A stretch of 64,000 nt of DNA from contig JACDDS010000005.1 of assembly GCA_013816805.1 (NCBI GenBank), forward strand, positions 185,455-249,454, given 5' to 3'. Under the pieces are notes generated by a model. That model was not told the origin of the DNA. It saw nothing but the letters and a program-made list of their open reading frames with translations, and made no database searches. Every line of letters begins with the position of its first letter. Position 1 is the stretch's first letter. Shown piece after piece: positions 8,885 through 18,497 of this stretch. The position numbers and the translations under genes are program-made. Origin of the DNA: Chitinophagales bacterium (GTDB lineage: Bacteria > Bacteroidota > Bacteroidia > Chitinophagales > UBA10324).

Positions 8885-8995
8885 AATATCTTAAATGCAT
8901 TAAGGATTCTCACAGTAAATCAACAGCAAAAATCATAATCGGAATTAGCGTTGGTAGTTCTCTTAATTTTACTCATTATTTGCTATCAATTTATA

Positions 8996-10876
8996 ATGTC
9001 GGCTGATATTAAAAAAATCTTATTACAGTTTATAAAGTTTTACTTATTCTGGCTTTTGATTTTTTTTATAAATCGGGGAACATTCATTATTTTCTTTCAT
9101 CAAAAATTTGCTGATGTACCGCTTATTGAAGTAATGCTGAGCTTCTGGAACGGATTGCGGCTCGACTTTTCTGCTTCCAGCTATTTAATTGTTATTCCTC
9201 TTTTAATTCTGATTACTCAGCAACTTTTTCGGTTCTCATTCGCTGGCAAATTGCTCACTATTTATTCGACAATCATACTGGCCTGGCTGGCATTTCTATG
9301 TTTGTTTGATATAGGAATCTACCGGGATTGGGCTACCAAAGCAAATGCCCGTGCCTTTGCCTATCTGAAACAAATGAGCGATGCCATTGAGTTTACAGAT
9401 TGGACATTTATTATTCTATCAGGACTGATCTTTTTGGCGCTAATGGTTGCGGGCTGGAAACTGTATAAATATTTTTTTCAAAATGAAAGATTTACTTCAG
9501 CTGAAAATTTAACAAAAAAAATTACGGCAATTTCTGTTTACCTGCTGCTTTTGCCTGTTTTATTCCTTGGAGTCAGAGGCGGCTGGCAGTTGATTCCGAT
9601 TAATGAAAGCAGTTCATACTTTTCAAGACATCAAATCTTAAATGATGCAGCGGTAAATACATTCTGGTATACCAGCAAAAACTTTTTGCAATATGGAAAA
9701 TCATCAGAGGAAAACCGTTACCACTATTTTTCCTCCTTAGATGTGGAACAGAAAATAAATTCTTTATATAACACACAAAACGATTCTACTATTTCGGTTC
9801 TGACCAATAACCGGCCAAATATTGTCTGGATCATTCTGGAAAGCTTTACTGCAGATGTAATTCAATCTTTGGGTGGTGATACAGGGGTAACTCCTAATAT
9901 GGACACAATCATTCAGCATGGGTTATTATTTAACAATATTTATTCCCAGGGCTTTCGTACCGATCAGGGCCTTGTTAGTTATCTGAGTGCCTTTCCTACT
10001 CAGCCTGATTTCACAATCATAACTCAAACGGAAAAGCTGCAACATCTTTCTTTCATTCCGAAAATTTTGGATAGCATAGGATATCATACTTCTTTTTACT
10101 ATGGCGGAGAATCAGGTTTCGCGAATATGAAGACCTACCTGATTGATGCAGGAATTGAAAAGATTGTAGATAAATCATCTTTTACTTTAAGCCAGATGAG
10201 TGCCAAGTGGGGCGCCCATGATCAATATGTTTTTGAGAAACAGGCAGCTGAAATGAATATTGAACAGCAACCATTTTTTTCAATAGTGCTTTCATTAAGC
10301 AGCCATGAGCCTTTCTTTATTCCTATTCCTTCAAAATTCCCGGGGAAGAGCGAACCGGCACTTTTCAAAAGTGCCTGCTATTATACGGATCAATGTCTGG
10401 GAAATTATTTTCGTTCAATTAAAAATACCGAATGGTATAAAAACACATTATTCATTTTAGTAGCGGATCACGGCCACAGATTACCGCGCAACCGTGAACT
10501 GGATGAGCCGGGCAGGTTTCACATACCGTTTATACTGTTCGGCGATGTTTTAAAGCCGGAATACCAGGGGAAGCAGTTGCGGATGCTTGGAATGCAGCTG
10601 GATATAGCAGCTACCTTATTATCGCAGCTTCAAATAGCTTCTTCTAATTTTGAATGGAGCAATAATCTGTTAAACCCTTACAGAAATGATTTTGCCTATT
10701 ATTGTTATGATTCAGGGTTCGGATGGATGCGGGACAAAGATGCCATCACCATGCGATTTGATAACAAGTCAATTACCTATCACCCAGTCGGGAACAATAA
10801 TTCTATTAGCGTCTCAGAATTTAACAACGGCAAAGCCTTTTTACAAAAACTGATGGAAGAATTCAGCAATTATTGA
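8996..10876 (+). CDS. LtaS-like sulfatase-fold membrane phosphotransferase
   Basis: About 626 residues. The N-terminal third has about five transmembrane helices (for example YLFWLLIFFINRGTFIIFF and YLLLLPVLFLGVRGGW). The rest is an extracytoplasmic alkaline-phosphatase/sulfatase fold: NIVWIILESF, GFRTDQGLVSYLSAFP with the presumed nucleophile Thr, SSHEPFFIP, and VADHGHRLP with metal-binding Asp/His. This is the architecture of lipoteichoic-acid synthase and phosphoglycerol transferases. In Bacteroidota, which lack teichoic acids, members probably transfer phospho-headgroups to surface glycans or lipids. The frame is open from a TTG at 8951, but the ATG at 8996 gives the better N-terminus. 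Confidence 0.85.
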   Translation: MSADIKKILLQFIKFYLFWLLIFFINRGTFIIFFHQKFADVPLIEVMLSFWNGLRLDFSASSYLIVIPLLILITQQLFRFSFAGKLLTIYSTIILAWLAFLCLFDIGIYRDWATKANARAFAYLKQMSDAIEFTDWTFIILSGLIFLALMVAGWKLYKYFFQNERFTSAENLTKKITAISVYLLLLPVLFLGVRGGWQLIPINESSSYFSRHQILNDAAVNTFWYTSKNFLQYGKSSEENRYHYFSSLDVEQKINSLYNTQNDSTISVLTNNRPNIVWIILESFTADVIQSLGGDTGVTPNMDTIIQHGLLFNNIYSQGFRTDQGLVSYLSAFPTQPDFTIITQTEKLQHLSFIPKILDSIGYHTSFYYGGESGFANMKTYLIDAGIEKIVDKSSFTLSQMSAKWGAHDQYVFEKQAAEMNIEQQPFFSIVLSLSSHEPFFIPIPSKFPGKSEPALFKSACYYTDQCLGNYFRSIKNTEWYKNTLFILVADHGHRLPRNRELDEPGRFHIPFILFGDVLKPEYQGKQLRMLGMQLDIAATLLSQLQIASSNFEWSNNLLNPYRNDFAYYCYDSGFGWMRDKDAITMRFDNKSITYHPVGNNNSISVSEFNNGKAFLQKLMEEFSNY

Positions 10877-10956
10877 AGGTAAGACCATAGCAGTACTAAA
10901 CCAAAGGAGGAAGCTCTGTTTCTTTAGGTATGCTCAGAAATGGATTCATTATACTA

Positions 10957-12525
10957 TTAATCTACCCTGTCATTTCCATGCAGAAAACCGTTATTCTTTT
11001 TCAAAGCCGGTAGCTTATCTTCTGATTGTTCAACATAGTATGGTGATAGATTAGATTCATTTGAGGGTTCTACATCTTTTAAATTAATTCCCCTCCTCAA
11101 ATAGGCAGGCTCCTTTTCCATTTCATTCATTGCAGACGGGTTCTGCAGTTTCATGCTGAGCCCTCTTAATTTGCTAATGCGATCTTTTGCTGCACTGCGT
11201 GAAATATCCGGATTTTCCGATTGCGATGTTTGCTGTTTCTGAATAAACTGCATTCCTGATTTTTCTTTCAGGACAAAATCTTCCGAAGGTTTTTCCTCCT
11301 GGCCAAACGCTTCTTCTTCATTTTCTTTATTTATATTTTCTGCCGGGGTAAGATCAAATGTGAACGGAAGCTGGTAATTAATAACCTCTGCTTCTTCTTT
11401 AGGTTCTGTGTTTTCCAGTGGCTGTAATTTTATATTTCTAACCGAAATATGCTCCTCCTTTATTTCGGGCTCGGCTTTTTCAGGAACAGGCGCTTTAGAC
11501 ACTGACTCGTCAAGAGTAAAGCGGATGCGATCTTTTTTTGATAAATCTTTACGCTGCGCCCCATGTGTTTCAAAACCAGTAGCAATAACGGTTACACTAA
11601 GTTTTTCACCCATGCTTTCATTAAAGCAATTTCCCCATATAATGTTTGTCTCATAGCCTGCTTCACGCTGAATATATTCTGTTATTTCTGACACTTCATC
11701 GAGTGTAACTTCAATAGTACCGGAGGTGATATTGACAAGAATATTTTTTGCTCCCTTAATGTCATTATCATTCAGGAGAGGAGAATTTAAAGCGGCCTCT
11801 ACTGCCTGTATTGCACGCCGTTCGCCATCAAACGCTGCCATGCCCATTATAGCCACCCCACTGGTACGCATTACCGTATTCACATCTTCAAAATCCACAT
11901 TCACGTATCCGGGCACTGTGATGATTTCTGCAATACTCTTAGCAGCATTGGACAATATATTATCGGCCTGAGAAAATGCAGCGCTTAAAGTAAGATTACC
12001 ATGTATTTCGCGGAGCTTATCATTAGAAATTACCAGCAGTGTGTCTACATGATTTTTCATTTCCGCAATTCCATCCTGCGCCTGTTGAAACCGGCGCGGT
12101 CCTTCTGCTGAAAATGGACTGGTAATTAACCCTACGCTTAATATTCCCAGCTCTTTTGCCACCTTAGCAATCACTGGCGCTGCACCCGTTCCAGTTCCTT
12201 TGCCCATTCCTGCTGTAATAAAAAGCATCTTTGTATTAGGTTCCAAAAAAGCCTTTATCTCATCGGTTGATTCCATAGCAGCACGCTTTCCCACCTCAGG
12301 ATTCATACCTGCGCCCCGGCCTTCAGTAAGGTTAAGACCAAGCTGAATTTTATTAGGAACAGGGCTCATTTCCAGAGCTTGCTTATCTGTATTAGCCACT
12401 ACAAAATTTACTCCTACAATGCCTTGCCGAAACATATGGTTTACGGCGTTTCCCCCTCCACCTCCTACACCAATCACTTTTATAATCGACGATTGTTCGC
12501 GGGGCAAATCAAATTGAATACTCAT
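10957..12525 (-). CDS. ftsZ: Cell division GTPase FtsZ
   Basis: A 522-residue tubulin homologue that forms the Z ring. The GTPase core has the GGGGGNAVNHM loop, the T4 glycine loop and the NVDFEDV synergy loop (NxDxxD). A long acidic linker leads to a C-terminal peptide, EPAYLRRGINL, that binds FtsA or other tethers, and a further tail ending FLHGNDRVD, as in Bacteroidota. Oddity: the T4 loop reads GMGKGTGTG, with Lys109 where most FtsZ have Gly (GMGGGTGTG). It is the last gene of the dcw cluster, 71 bp after ftsA, a gap that could hold an extra promoter. Confidence 0.98.
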   Translation of the reverse strand: MSIQFDLPREQSSIIKVIGVGGGGGNAVNHMFRQGIVGVNFVVANTDKQALEMSPVPNKIQLGLNLTEGRGAGMNPEVGKRAAMESTDEIKAFLEPNTKMLFITAGMGKGTGTGAAPVIAKVAKELGILSVGLITSPFSAEGPRRFQQAQDGIAEMKNHVDTLLVISNDKLREIHGNLTLSAAFSQADNILSNAAKSIAEIITVPGYVNVDFEDVNTVMRTSGVAIMGMAAFDGERRAIQAVEAALNSPLLNDNDIKGAKNILVNITSGTIEVTLDEVSEITEYIQREAGYETNIIWGNCFNESMGEKLSVTVIATGFETHGAQRKDLSKKDRIRFTLDESVSKAPVPEKAEPEIKEEHISVRNIKLQPLENTEPKEEAEVINYQLPFTFDLTPAENINKENEEEAFGQEEKPSEDFVLKEKSGMQFIQKQQTSQSENPDISRSAAKDRISKLRGLSMKLQNPSAMNEMEKEPAYLRRGINLKDVEPSNESNLSPYYVEQSEDKLPALKKNNGFLHGNDRVD

Positions 12526-12596
12526 GAGAGAAAGTTTAAGTTAATGTATATGGTTTAATGCTTTTGTTTGAATTGACAGATTTACCCGACCAGCGG

Positions 12597-13898
12597 CTAT
12601 TTAAAATCTTCATCAATGTCATCTATAAAAAAATCTTTCGCCTTTGCAAAAATTCTACCGACAAAGCCCCTTTTTTCATGTTGTAATTCCACTTCGTCAG
12701 GCTGCGGATGCAGCGCTGCCTCGAGGGCAGATTTTTCATGACGGTAATCAAAGTCTTCAAATCCTTTCAATATTAAGCCTACACCTGTTGAATACATGGG
12801 ATGCTTAACTACATCGAGCTTGAGCGGTGCAAGGTGTTCAATCGGTAAACCTATCCGCGCATCGAGTCCTGTTATATATTCAACAAGCTGCACGAGGTTT
12901 TTCAGATGTGCTCCTCCGCCGGTAACCACTACTCCTGCAATCAATTTATTTTTATATCCCGAAATATTAATTTCCGAATCAACGTGTTCCAGAATTTCCT
13001 CCATACGGGCGTTAATGATATTGGAAAGATTGCGGACCGAAATTTCTTTCGGATCACGACCCCTTAACCCGGGAATAGAAACAATCTGGTTATCCATAGA
13101 AGCGTCGGAAATTGCACTTCCAAAACGGCACTTTAAAATCTCCGCCTGGTTTTTCATTACCATGCATCCTTCTTTGATGTCTTCAGTTATGCTATTGCCG
13201 CCAAATGGAATTACATAAGTATGGCGAATAATACCATCCTGAAAAATTGCTATGTCTGAAGTTCCACCTCCTATATCAACTAATGCCACACCCGCTTCTT
13301 TTTCTTCCTCGCTTAACACTGCGGAGGCTGAGGCAAGCGGCTCCAAAATCATATCCACCATGTGAAGGCCTGCTTTTTCCACACACTTCTTTATATTTTG
13401 CGCAGCACTGATTTGTCCTGTTATAATGTGAAAATTGGCCTCCAGACGAATGCCTGACATGCCCACAGGATCTTTAATTCCCATCTCATTGTCCACAATA
13501 TATTCCTGCGGTAATACGTGAATGATACGATCCCCGGGATTTACTACAAGCCTCTTCATATCCTCGGTCAGTTTCCGAATATCTTCTTTGCAGATTTCAG
13601 TATCGAGATTGTCCCGCACCAGTATGCCCCGATGCTGAAGACTTTTTATATGCTGTCCTGCAATTCCCACATACACATTCCGGATTTCTACACCAGAACT
13701 TTCTTCGGCCTCCTTCACAGCCCGTGCAATGGCATCCACCGTTTTATCAATGTTAGCAACTACACCACGGGATACTCCCAATGATTCGGATCTTCCTAAA
13801 CCAACAATTTCTATTTTTCCATAATCATTTCGCCGCGCCACAATTACACAAATTTTTGTGGTGCCTATGTCAAGTCCTACAATAAATTCAGAATTCAT
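12597..13898 (-). CDS. ftsA: Cell division protein FtsA
   Basis: A 433-residue actin-like ATPase that anchors FtsZ to the membrane. Seen: phosphate-1 motif VGLDIGTTKICVIVARR, the 1C domain, ALVDIGGGTSDIAIFQDG (phosphate 2) and IAGVVVTGGGAHLKNL (adenosine motif). The C-terminal stretch after residue 400 includes KRGFVGRIFAKAKDFF, which fits the amphipathic membrane-targeting helix, followed by an acidic tail. It lies between ftsQ (15 bp) and ftsZ in the conserved order. Confidence 0.97.
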   Translation of the reverse strand: MNSEFIVGLDIGTTKICVIVARRNDYGKIEIVGLGRSESLGVSRGVVANIDKTVDAIARAVKEAEESSGVEIRNVYVGIAGQHIKSLQHRGILVRDNLDTEICKEDIRKLTEDMKRLVVNPGDRIIHVLPQEYIVDNEMGIKDPVGMSGIRLEANFHIITGQISAAQNIKKCVEKAGLHMVDMILEPLASASAVLSEEEKEAGVALVDIGGGTSDIAIFQDGIIRHTYVIPFGGNSITEDIKEGCMVMKNQAEILKCRFGSAISDASMDNQIVSIPGLRGRDPKEISVRNLSNIINARMEEILEHVDSEINISGYKNKLIAGVVVTGGGAHLKNLVQLVEYITGLDARIGLPIEHLAPLKLDVVKHPMYSTGVGLILKGFEDFDYRHEKSALEAALHPQPDEVELQHEKRGFVGRIFAKAKDFFIDDIDEDFK

Positions 13899-13912
13899 AT
13901 TTTCAGTTTATG

Positions 13913-14767
13913 TTATGGAGTTGGTCTGTTAGATTTAGTGGAATCACGTTGCGCTAAGAAAGTACCGGTTTTGACAGGATCCCGTTTTTCACAAAACACT
14001 TCATTTGTATATTTTAAATTGATGGTTTTATAATCCGGCCAGCCCAGTCTGTCCATTCCCTCTTTATAAAAAATTTTAAGCTTATTAAATTTTTGCTGCA
14101 GAGAATCTGTGTCGCCAATTAAAATAGTTTGATTGCCCAGCAGCGGAATTAATTCGAATTCTTTTTGAGTGTTAACTACTATTTGTTCCGTTAGTGAAGA
14201 GAGAAAAGAATCACTTTGAACATAACATGCCAGAATGAATAGTTTTTGTTCAGTCACTGAATCGATGGTGTTATGATTTTCCGGGCCTGAAAAAATACAT
14301 CCTGTTGCTACAGGCACTCTCGCTGTAAAGTTATTCGAGACCGGCATCTTCATCGAATGATCATCAATGTAATAACTCACACCCTGATTGTTGATAACAC
14401 GTAATACAGGCTTGCGCTGTGTAACGTTAACATCCAGATTTCCGGAAGTATTCACAAAAAGTTCTGCATGTTTTACCCATGGGTTAGACTGAATGGTGCG
14501 TTCCAGATTTTGATAGTTCAATTGATCAAGGGAAGCTGATTCAATATTCACCCGATGATCTTTCAAAATTTGAAGGATATCATTGGGATTTACGAATAGC
14601 ATGCCATCACTTTGATCCACATTTACAGTAATCGTTTTTAATTTTAAATTTTGTTGCCTAAGCAAGGCTGCACCGCTTAAAATCATCACTCCACAGCCGC
14701 AAATGATCCAGGCAACTGTAGTAAGAACTGTTCGTATTTTCGGCCAAAATTTTCTCATAAGATTCAT
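13913..14767 (-). CDS. ftsQ: Cell division protein FtsQ/DivIB
   Basis: A 284-residue bitopic protein: a short cytoplasmic N-terminus, one transmembrane helix (VAWIICGCGVMILSGAALL), then a periplasmic POTRA-like part (ITVNVDQSDGMLFVNPNDIL) and beta domain. Sequence conservation in this family is weak; identity rests on the topology, the VNVTQRKPVLRV segment and its place between murC (4-bp overlap) and ftsA. It acts in the divisome with FtsL and FtsB. Confidence 0.9.
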   Translation of the reverse strand: MNLMRKFWPKIRTVLTTVAWIICGCGVMILSGAALLRQQNLKLKTITVNVDQSDGMLFVNPNDILQILKDHRVNIESASLDQLNYQNLERTIQSNPWVKHAELFVNTSGNLDVNVTQRKPVLRVINNQGVSYYIDDHSMKMPVSNNFTARVPVATGCIFSGPENHNTIDSVTEQKLFILACYVQSDSFLSSLTEQIVVNTQKEFELIPLLGNQTILIGDTDSLQQKFNKLKIFYKEGMDRLGWPDYKTINLKYTNEVFCEKRDPVKTGTFLAQRDSTKSNRPTP

Positions 14768-16173
14768 GGCTGCTGTGCTGCTCCTTGTTGCAAATAGTTT
14801 TTGATGTCAGGAATCATCTGGTCGATATCTCCGGCACCAAGGGTAATTACCACTTCTAAATTTCTTTTTCTTAATTCATTTAGTAAATTCTGTTTCTCAC
14901 AAACGATCTTACTTCCTGCAGAAATTTTATCAAGAAGCATATCTGAGCTTACCCCGTCAATTGGAAATTCTCTTGCAGCATAGATAGGTAAGAGGATCAC
15001 CTCATCTGCAAGCGAAAGCGCTTCGCCAAAATCATCAGCAAAATCAAGGGTACGTGTAAATAGATGAGGCTGGAAAATACAAGTGATCTTTTCCGAGGTA
15101 AAAATCTCTCTTACTGATTTCAGAATTGCTTTAATTTCTTCAGGATGGTGCGCATAATCGTCAATGAAAATGGTTTTTCCTTCCGTTATTATAAACTGAA
15201 ACCGCCGAATGACACCCTGAAATGTATTCAGTGCCTGCCTGATTTCCTCAACGGGTATTTTAAGTTGTAAGGCAACTGCAATGGCAGCAATAGCATTCTC
15301 CACATTGTGCCTTCCTGCAATTGCAAGGTGAATATTTGTTATTTCGGCAGAAGCGCTTTTGAAATCGAAGATATAAGTCCCTTCTTCAATCCTGCCGTTA
15401 ACGCTATAGTAATCAGCCGATCGATCTTCATTCTTTGCGGAACGCTGTACAACACCAGGTTCATTGGAATAATAAAAAATGGTTGCAGTGCTGTCCATAA
15501 ATTTCAGGAAAGGCAAATTTCTTTTTGTGATAAGAAAGCCTGCGGGTTTTACCAGTGTGGCAAACTCTCCATATGCTCTTACCACTTCATCCTTCGATCC
15601 GTAGATATCCAGATGGTCAGGATCACAGGACGTGATGACAGCGATATCAGGGCATAGCTTTAAAAAAGATCTGTCAAACTCATCGGCTTCAACAACTATC
15701 GTTTTATTTTTTCCCGCCAAAAAGTTGGAGTTGTAGTTAACAGCAATACCACCCAGAAATGCCGTGCAATCGTATCCCGATGATTTTAAAATATGGGCTA
15801 TCATAGTAGTGGTGGTGGTCTTTCCATGAGTACCGGCTATAGCTATCGTAAATGAATTTTTTGTTAGCTCTTGCAGCAAGTCAGCCCTTTTGATAACATG
15901 ATAATGGTGTTCTCTGTAGTAAGCGAGCTCTTCATGATCAGAAGTAATTGCCGGTGTATATATAATAAGGTTTGCGTCTTTAGGAATCAGGTCAATATCT
16001 TCTTCAAAATGAACCGAAATACCTTCCTGTATTAATTCATCGGTTAAAGCGGAAGGTGTTTTATCATAACCGGAAATTTTTTTTCCGTTTAAATGAAAAT
16101 ACCTGGCAAGGCCACTCATCCCTATGCCTCCAATACCAATAAAATATATGCTGTCAATTTTATCAAGATCCAC
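14764..16173 (-). CDS. murC: UDP-N-acetylmuramate--L-alanine ligase
   Basis: A 469-residue cytoplasmic Mur ligase that adds L-Ala to UDP-MurNAc using ATP. The N-terminal Rossmann loop YFIGIGGIGMSGLARYF, the ATP-binding GTHGKTTTTTMIAHIL, VVEADEFDRSFL, the Mur-ligase His in AGRHNVENAIAAIA and the C-terminal DDYAHHPEEIKA are all present. It overlaps murG by 1 bp and ftsQ by 4 bp. Confidence 0.97.
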   Translation of the reverse strand: MDLDKIDSIYFIGIGGIGMSGLARYFHLNGKKISGYDKTPSALTDELIQEGISVHFEEDIDLIPKDANLIIYTPAITSDHEELAYYREHHYHVIKRADLLQELTKNSFTIAIAGTHGKTTTTTMIAHILKSSGYDCTAFLGGIAVNYNSNFLAGKNKTIVVEADEFDRSFLKLCPDIAVITSCDPDHLDIYGSKDEVVRAYGEFATLVKPAGFLITKRNLPFLKFMDSTATIFYYSNEPGVVQRSAKNEDRSADYYSVNGRIEEGTYIFDFKSASAEITNIHLAIAGRHNVENAIAAIAVALQLKIPVEEIRQALNTFQGVIRRFQFIITEGKTIFIDDYAHHPEEIKAILKSVREIFTSEKITCIFQPHLFTRTLDFADDFGEALSLADEVILLPIYAAREFPIDGVSSDMLLDKISAGSKIVCEKQNLLNELRKRNLEVVITLGAGDIDQMIPDIKNYLQQGAAQQP

Positions 16174-17324
16174 TATTGATCGTTTATTGTTTCTGCATTA
16201 ATCTCTTTATTAATATTCACCATTTTAAACACTTCACGGGCAATGTCTTCATCTGCATGCGGTCTTGCAAAGCGGTTTATATTGTTCTGAAGCCTTTCCC
16301 GTAAGGTCTTATCCTTTATCAGTTGTAATGCGGCATTCACCAGTCTTGTTTTAGCTTCTGAATCTTTAACCATTATAGCTGCTTCGTTCTTTTGAAGAGC
16401 TATCGCATTTTTAGTCTGATGATCTTCAGCAACGTTCGGTGAAGGCACAAGCACGCATGCCTTTTTCGCAACACTTAGCTCAGCAATCGAAATAGCTCCT
16501 GCCCGGGAGATTACAACATCGGCCACCGCATATGCCAGATCCATTCGATCAATAAATTCATATACTTTAACCTGCCCCGGATATTGCAATGCGGCTTCTG
16601 CGTTTACGTTATAATATCCTTTTCCGGTTTGCCAGATTAGCTGCAGACCTGTACTCATTATTTCGCTAAGCCCCGAACGAACTGTTTCATTTATAGTTCT
16701 TGCGCCAAGGCTTCCTCCTATTACAAGAATTGTTTCTCTCTCTTTGTTCAGACCAAAAAACTGATATGCTTTTTCACGATTTCCTTCCAGATGCAAAATG
16801 TCTTCCCGGACGGGATTTCCTGTAAAAACAATTTTATCCATTGGAAAAAATTGTTCCATCCCTTCAAACGCAACACAAATCTTTTGCACTCTTTTTCCCA
16901 GAAGCTTATTAGTGATTCCGGCATATGAATTCTGTTCCTGAATTAAAGAGGGAATTCCAAGTACTGTCGCAACAAACACAACAGGAGCGCTTGCATAGCC
17001 ACCCACGCCTATCACTGCCTGGGGTGAAAAATTATTAATTATCGTTCGAGCCTTATTCAAACTATCAATCAGTTTAAATGGTAATAAAAGATTTTTCCAT
17101 GTCCACCTTCTTTGCAATCCTGCTATAGGCAATCCCTGAATCGGGTAACCAGCTTTCGGTATCTTCTCCATTTCCATTTTCCCAAGTGCCCCGATAAATA
17201 AAATTTCTGCCGAGGGCTCACCTTTTTTTATTGCATTTGCAATAGCAATTGCAGGAAAAATGTGACCACCTGTGCCACCGCCAGTGATGATCACTTTAAG
17301 CGGCCTCTGCATTATCTTCTTCAT
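16173..17324 (-). CDS. murG: UDP-GlcNAc:lipid I GlcNAc-transferase MurG
   Basis: A 383-residue GT28 glycosyltransferase that makes lipid II at the inner face of the membrane. Seen: ITGGGTGGHIFPAIAIANA (G loop 1), GVGGYASAPVVFVA, VIGGSLGARTINE (G loop 2) and VISRAGAISIAELS, with AEDHQTKNA in the C-terminal nucleotide-binding half. The ATG at 17324 gives a 29-bp overlap with ftsW; a second ATG at 17312 (starting MQRPLKV) reduces it to 17 bp and is equally plausible. Confidence 0.97.
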   Translation of the reverse strand: MKKIMQRPLKVIITGGGTGGHIFPAIAIANAIKKGEPSAEILFIGALGKMEMEKIPKAGYPIQGLPIAGLQRRWTWKNLLLPFKLIDSLNKARTIINNFSPQAVIGVGGYASAPVVFVATVLGIPSLIQEQNSYAGITNKLLGKRVQKICVAFEGMEQFFPMDKIVFTGNPVREDILHLEGNREKAYQFFGLNKERETILVIGGSLGARTINETVRSGLSEIMSTGLQLIWQTGKGYYNVNAEAALQYPGQVKVYEFIDRMDLAYAVADVVISRAGAISIAELSVAKKACVLVPSPNVAEDHQTKNAIALQKNEAAIMVKDSEAKTRLVNAALQLIKDKTLRERLQNNINRFARPHADEDIAREVFKMVNINKEINAETINDQ

Positions 17325-18465
17325 TTTCCTGTTCTACATTTCTGCTCACACTAAGAATAATCCCAATGGCAATGCTTGTAAACCATAAGGATGTTCCACC
17401 CATGCTCACCAGAGGAAGTGTGACCCCTGTTGTCGGCAATAAATTAACTACTACTGCCATGTTTATTAATGCCTGCACTACCATACTAAAGCTGAGCCCA
17501 ACTGCCAGCAATGCTCCAAAGGCCCCCGGACTTTTAACAAAAATTTTTATGCATCTTAAAAGAAAAAAGAGGTAAAAGAAAATTAAAGCGGCTGCACCGA
17601 TAAATCCATATTCTTCCACAATAATGGCATATATGAAATCAGAATATGGGCTGGGTAAAAAATTTCTTTGTGTACTGTTACCAGGACCTACTCCAAAAAT
17701 TTTCCCCTTGGCAATTGCAATTTTTGATTGCTGAACCTGGTACGCTTCATCATTTTTTCCAAAGAAATCCTGTAGGCGGCTTATCCAGGTATCTATTCTT
17801 GTATGAAAGGAAGTAAAAGTTGCAATCAATACGATGATCCCAAGCAGCACAATACCTGCAAGCAGCATAACCATAATATATTTCATGTTTACTCTCCCAA
17901 TAAACATCAGGAGCAAGCAGGTTGCAAAAAGGATGGCTGCGGTTGAAAGATTAGACGGAGCAATAAGACCACAGATAATCATCGGTGGGATCATTACAGG
18001 AAGAAAACCGGTTTTAAAATCTTTGATCGTTCCCTGGTTTTTGGCCAAGGCACGGGCGAGATACATTATGAGAGCTAATTTTGCGAGATCAGACGTTTGA
18101 AATGAAACATTCACAACCGGAATGGTTAGCCATCTTCTTGCATCATTAATATCCACTCCAAATAACAGAGTAAGTAAAAGAAGCGGTACAGAAATGTAAA
18201 GCAGTAATTGAGCAATCCGTGAATAGTATTTATAATTAACAGTGTGTGCAAGAAACATGAGAAGCAGGCCAAAGAGTATCATGCCACATTGTTTAAACAT
18301 ATAATACTGCATATTGCCACCCTGGTATTTAAAAGCAAGAGATCCGGTAGAGCTGTACACGGCGAGCATAGAAATAATAGATAAAAAAATAACGATCAGC
18401 CAGATATACCTGTCCCCTTTGGTACGTTCGAAAATTTTTTCCACCGGAGTTGTAATAGCAGACAT
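17296..18465 (-). CDS. ftsW: Lipid II polymerase FtsW (SEDS family)
   Basis: A 389-residue polytopic membrane protein with about 10 helices, the septal glycosyltransferase partner of FtsI. SEDS features include DARRWLTIPVVNVSFQTSDLAKLALIMYLA shortened around the amphipathic loop, FGVGPGNSTQRNFLPSPYSD before the catalytic region, and MAVVVNLLPTTGVTLPLVSMGG near the C-terminus. The neighbours are murD and murG, the standard place for ftsW. Its 3' end overlaps murG. Confidence 0.95.
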   Translation of the reverse strand: MSAITTPVEKIFERTKGDRYIWLIVIFLSIISMLAVYSSTGSLAFKYQGGNMQYYMFKQCGMILFGLLLMFLAHTVNYKYYSRIAQLLLYISVPLLLLTLLFGVDINDARRWLTIPVVNVSFQTSDLAKLALIMYLARALAKNQGTIKDFKTGFLPVMIPPMIICGLIAPSNLSTAAILFATCLLLMFIGRVNMKYIMVMLLAGIVLLGIIVLIATFTSFHTRIDTWISRLQDFFGKNDEAYQVQQSKIAIAKGKIFGVGPGNSTQRNFLPSPYSDFIYAIIVEEYGFIGAAALIFFYLFFLLRCIKIFVKSPGAFGALLAVGLSFSMVVQALINMAVVVNLLPTTGVTLPLVSMGGTSLWFTSIAIGIILSVSRNVEQENEEDNAEAA

Positions 18466-18497
18466 TCCTTATTTATTTAACAACGTTTCATTTTTGT

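Noticed and set aside
8951..8995. TTG start for the LtaS-like protein
   Set aside because: The extra 15 residues add a hydrophobic stretch not expected in the family; the ATG at 8996 gives a normal N-terminus.
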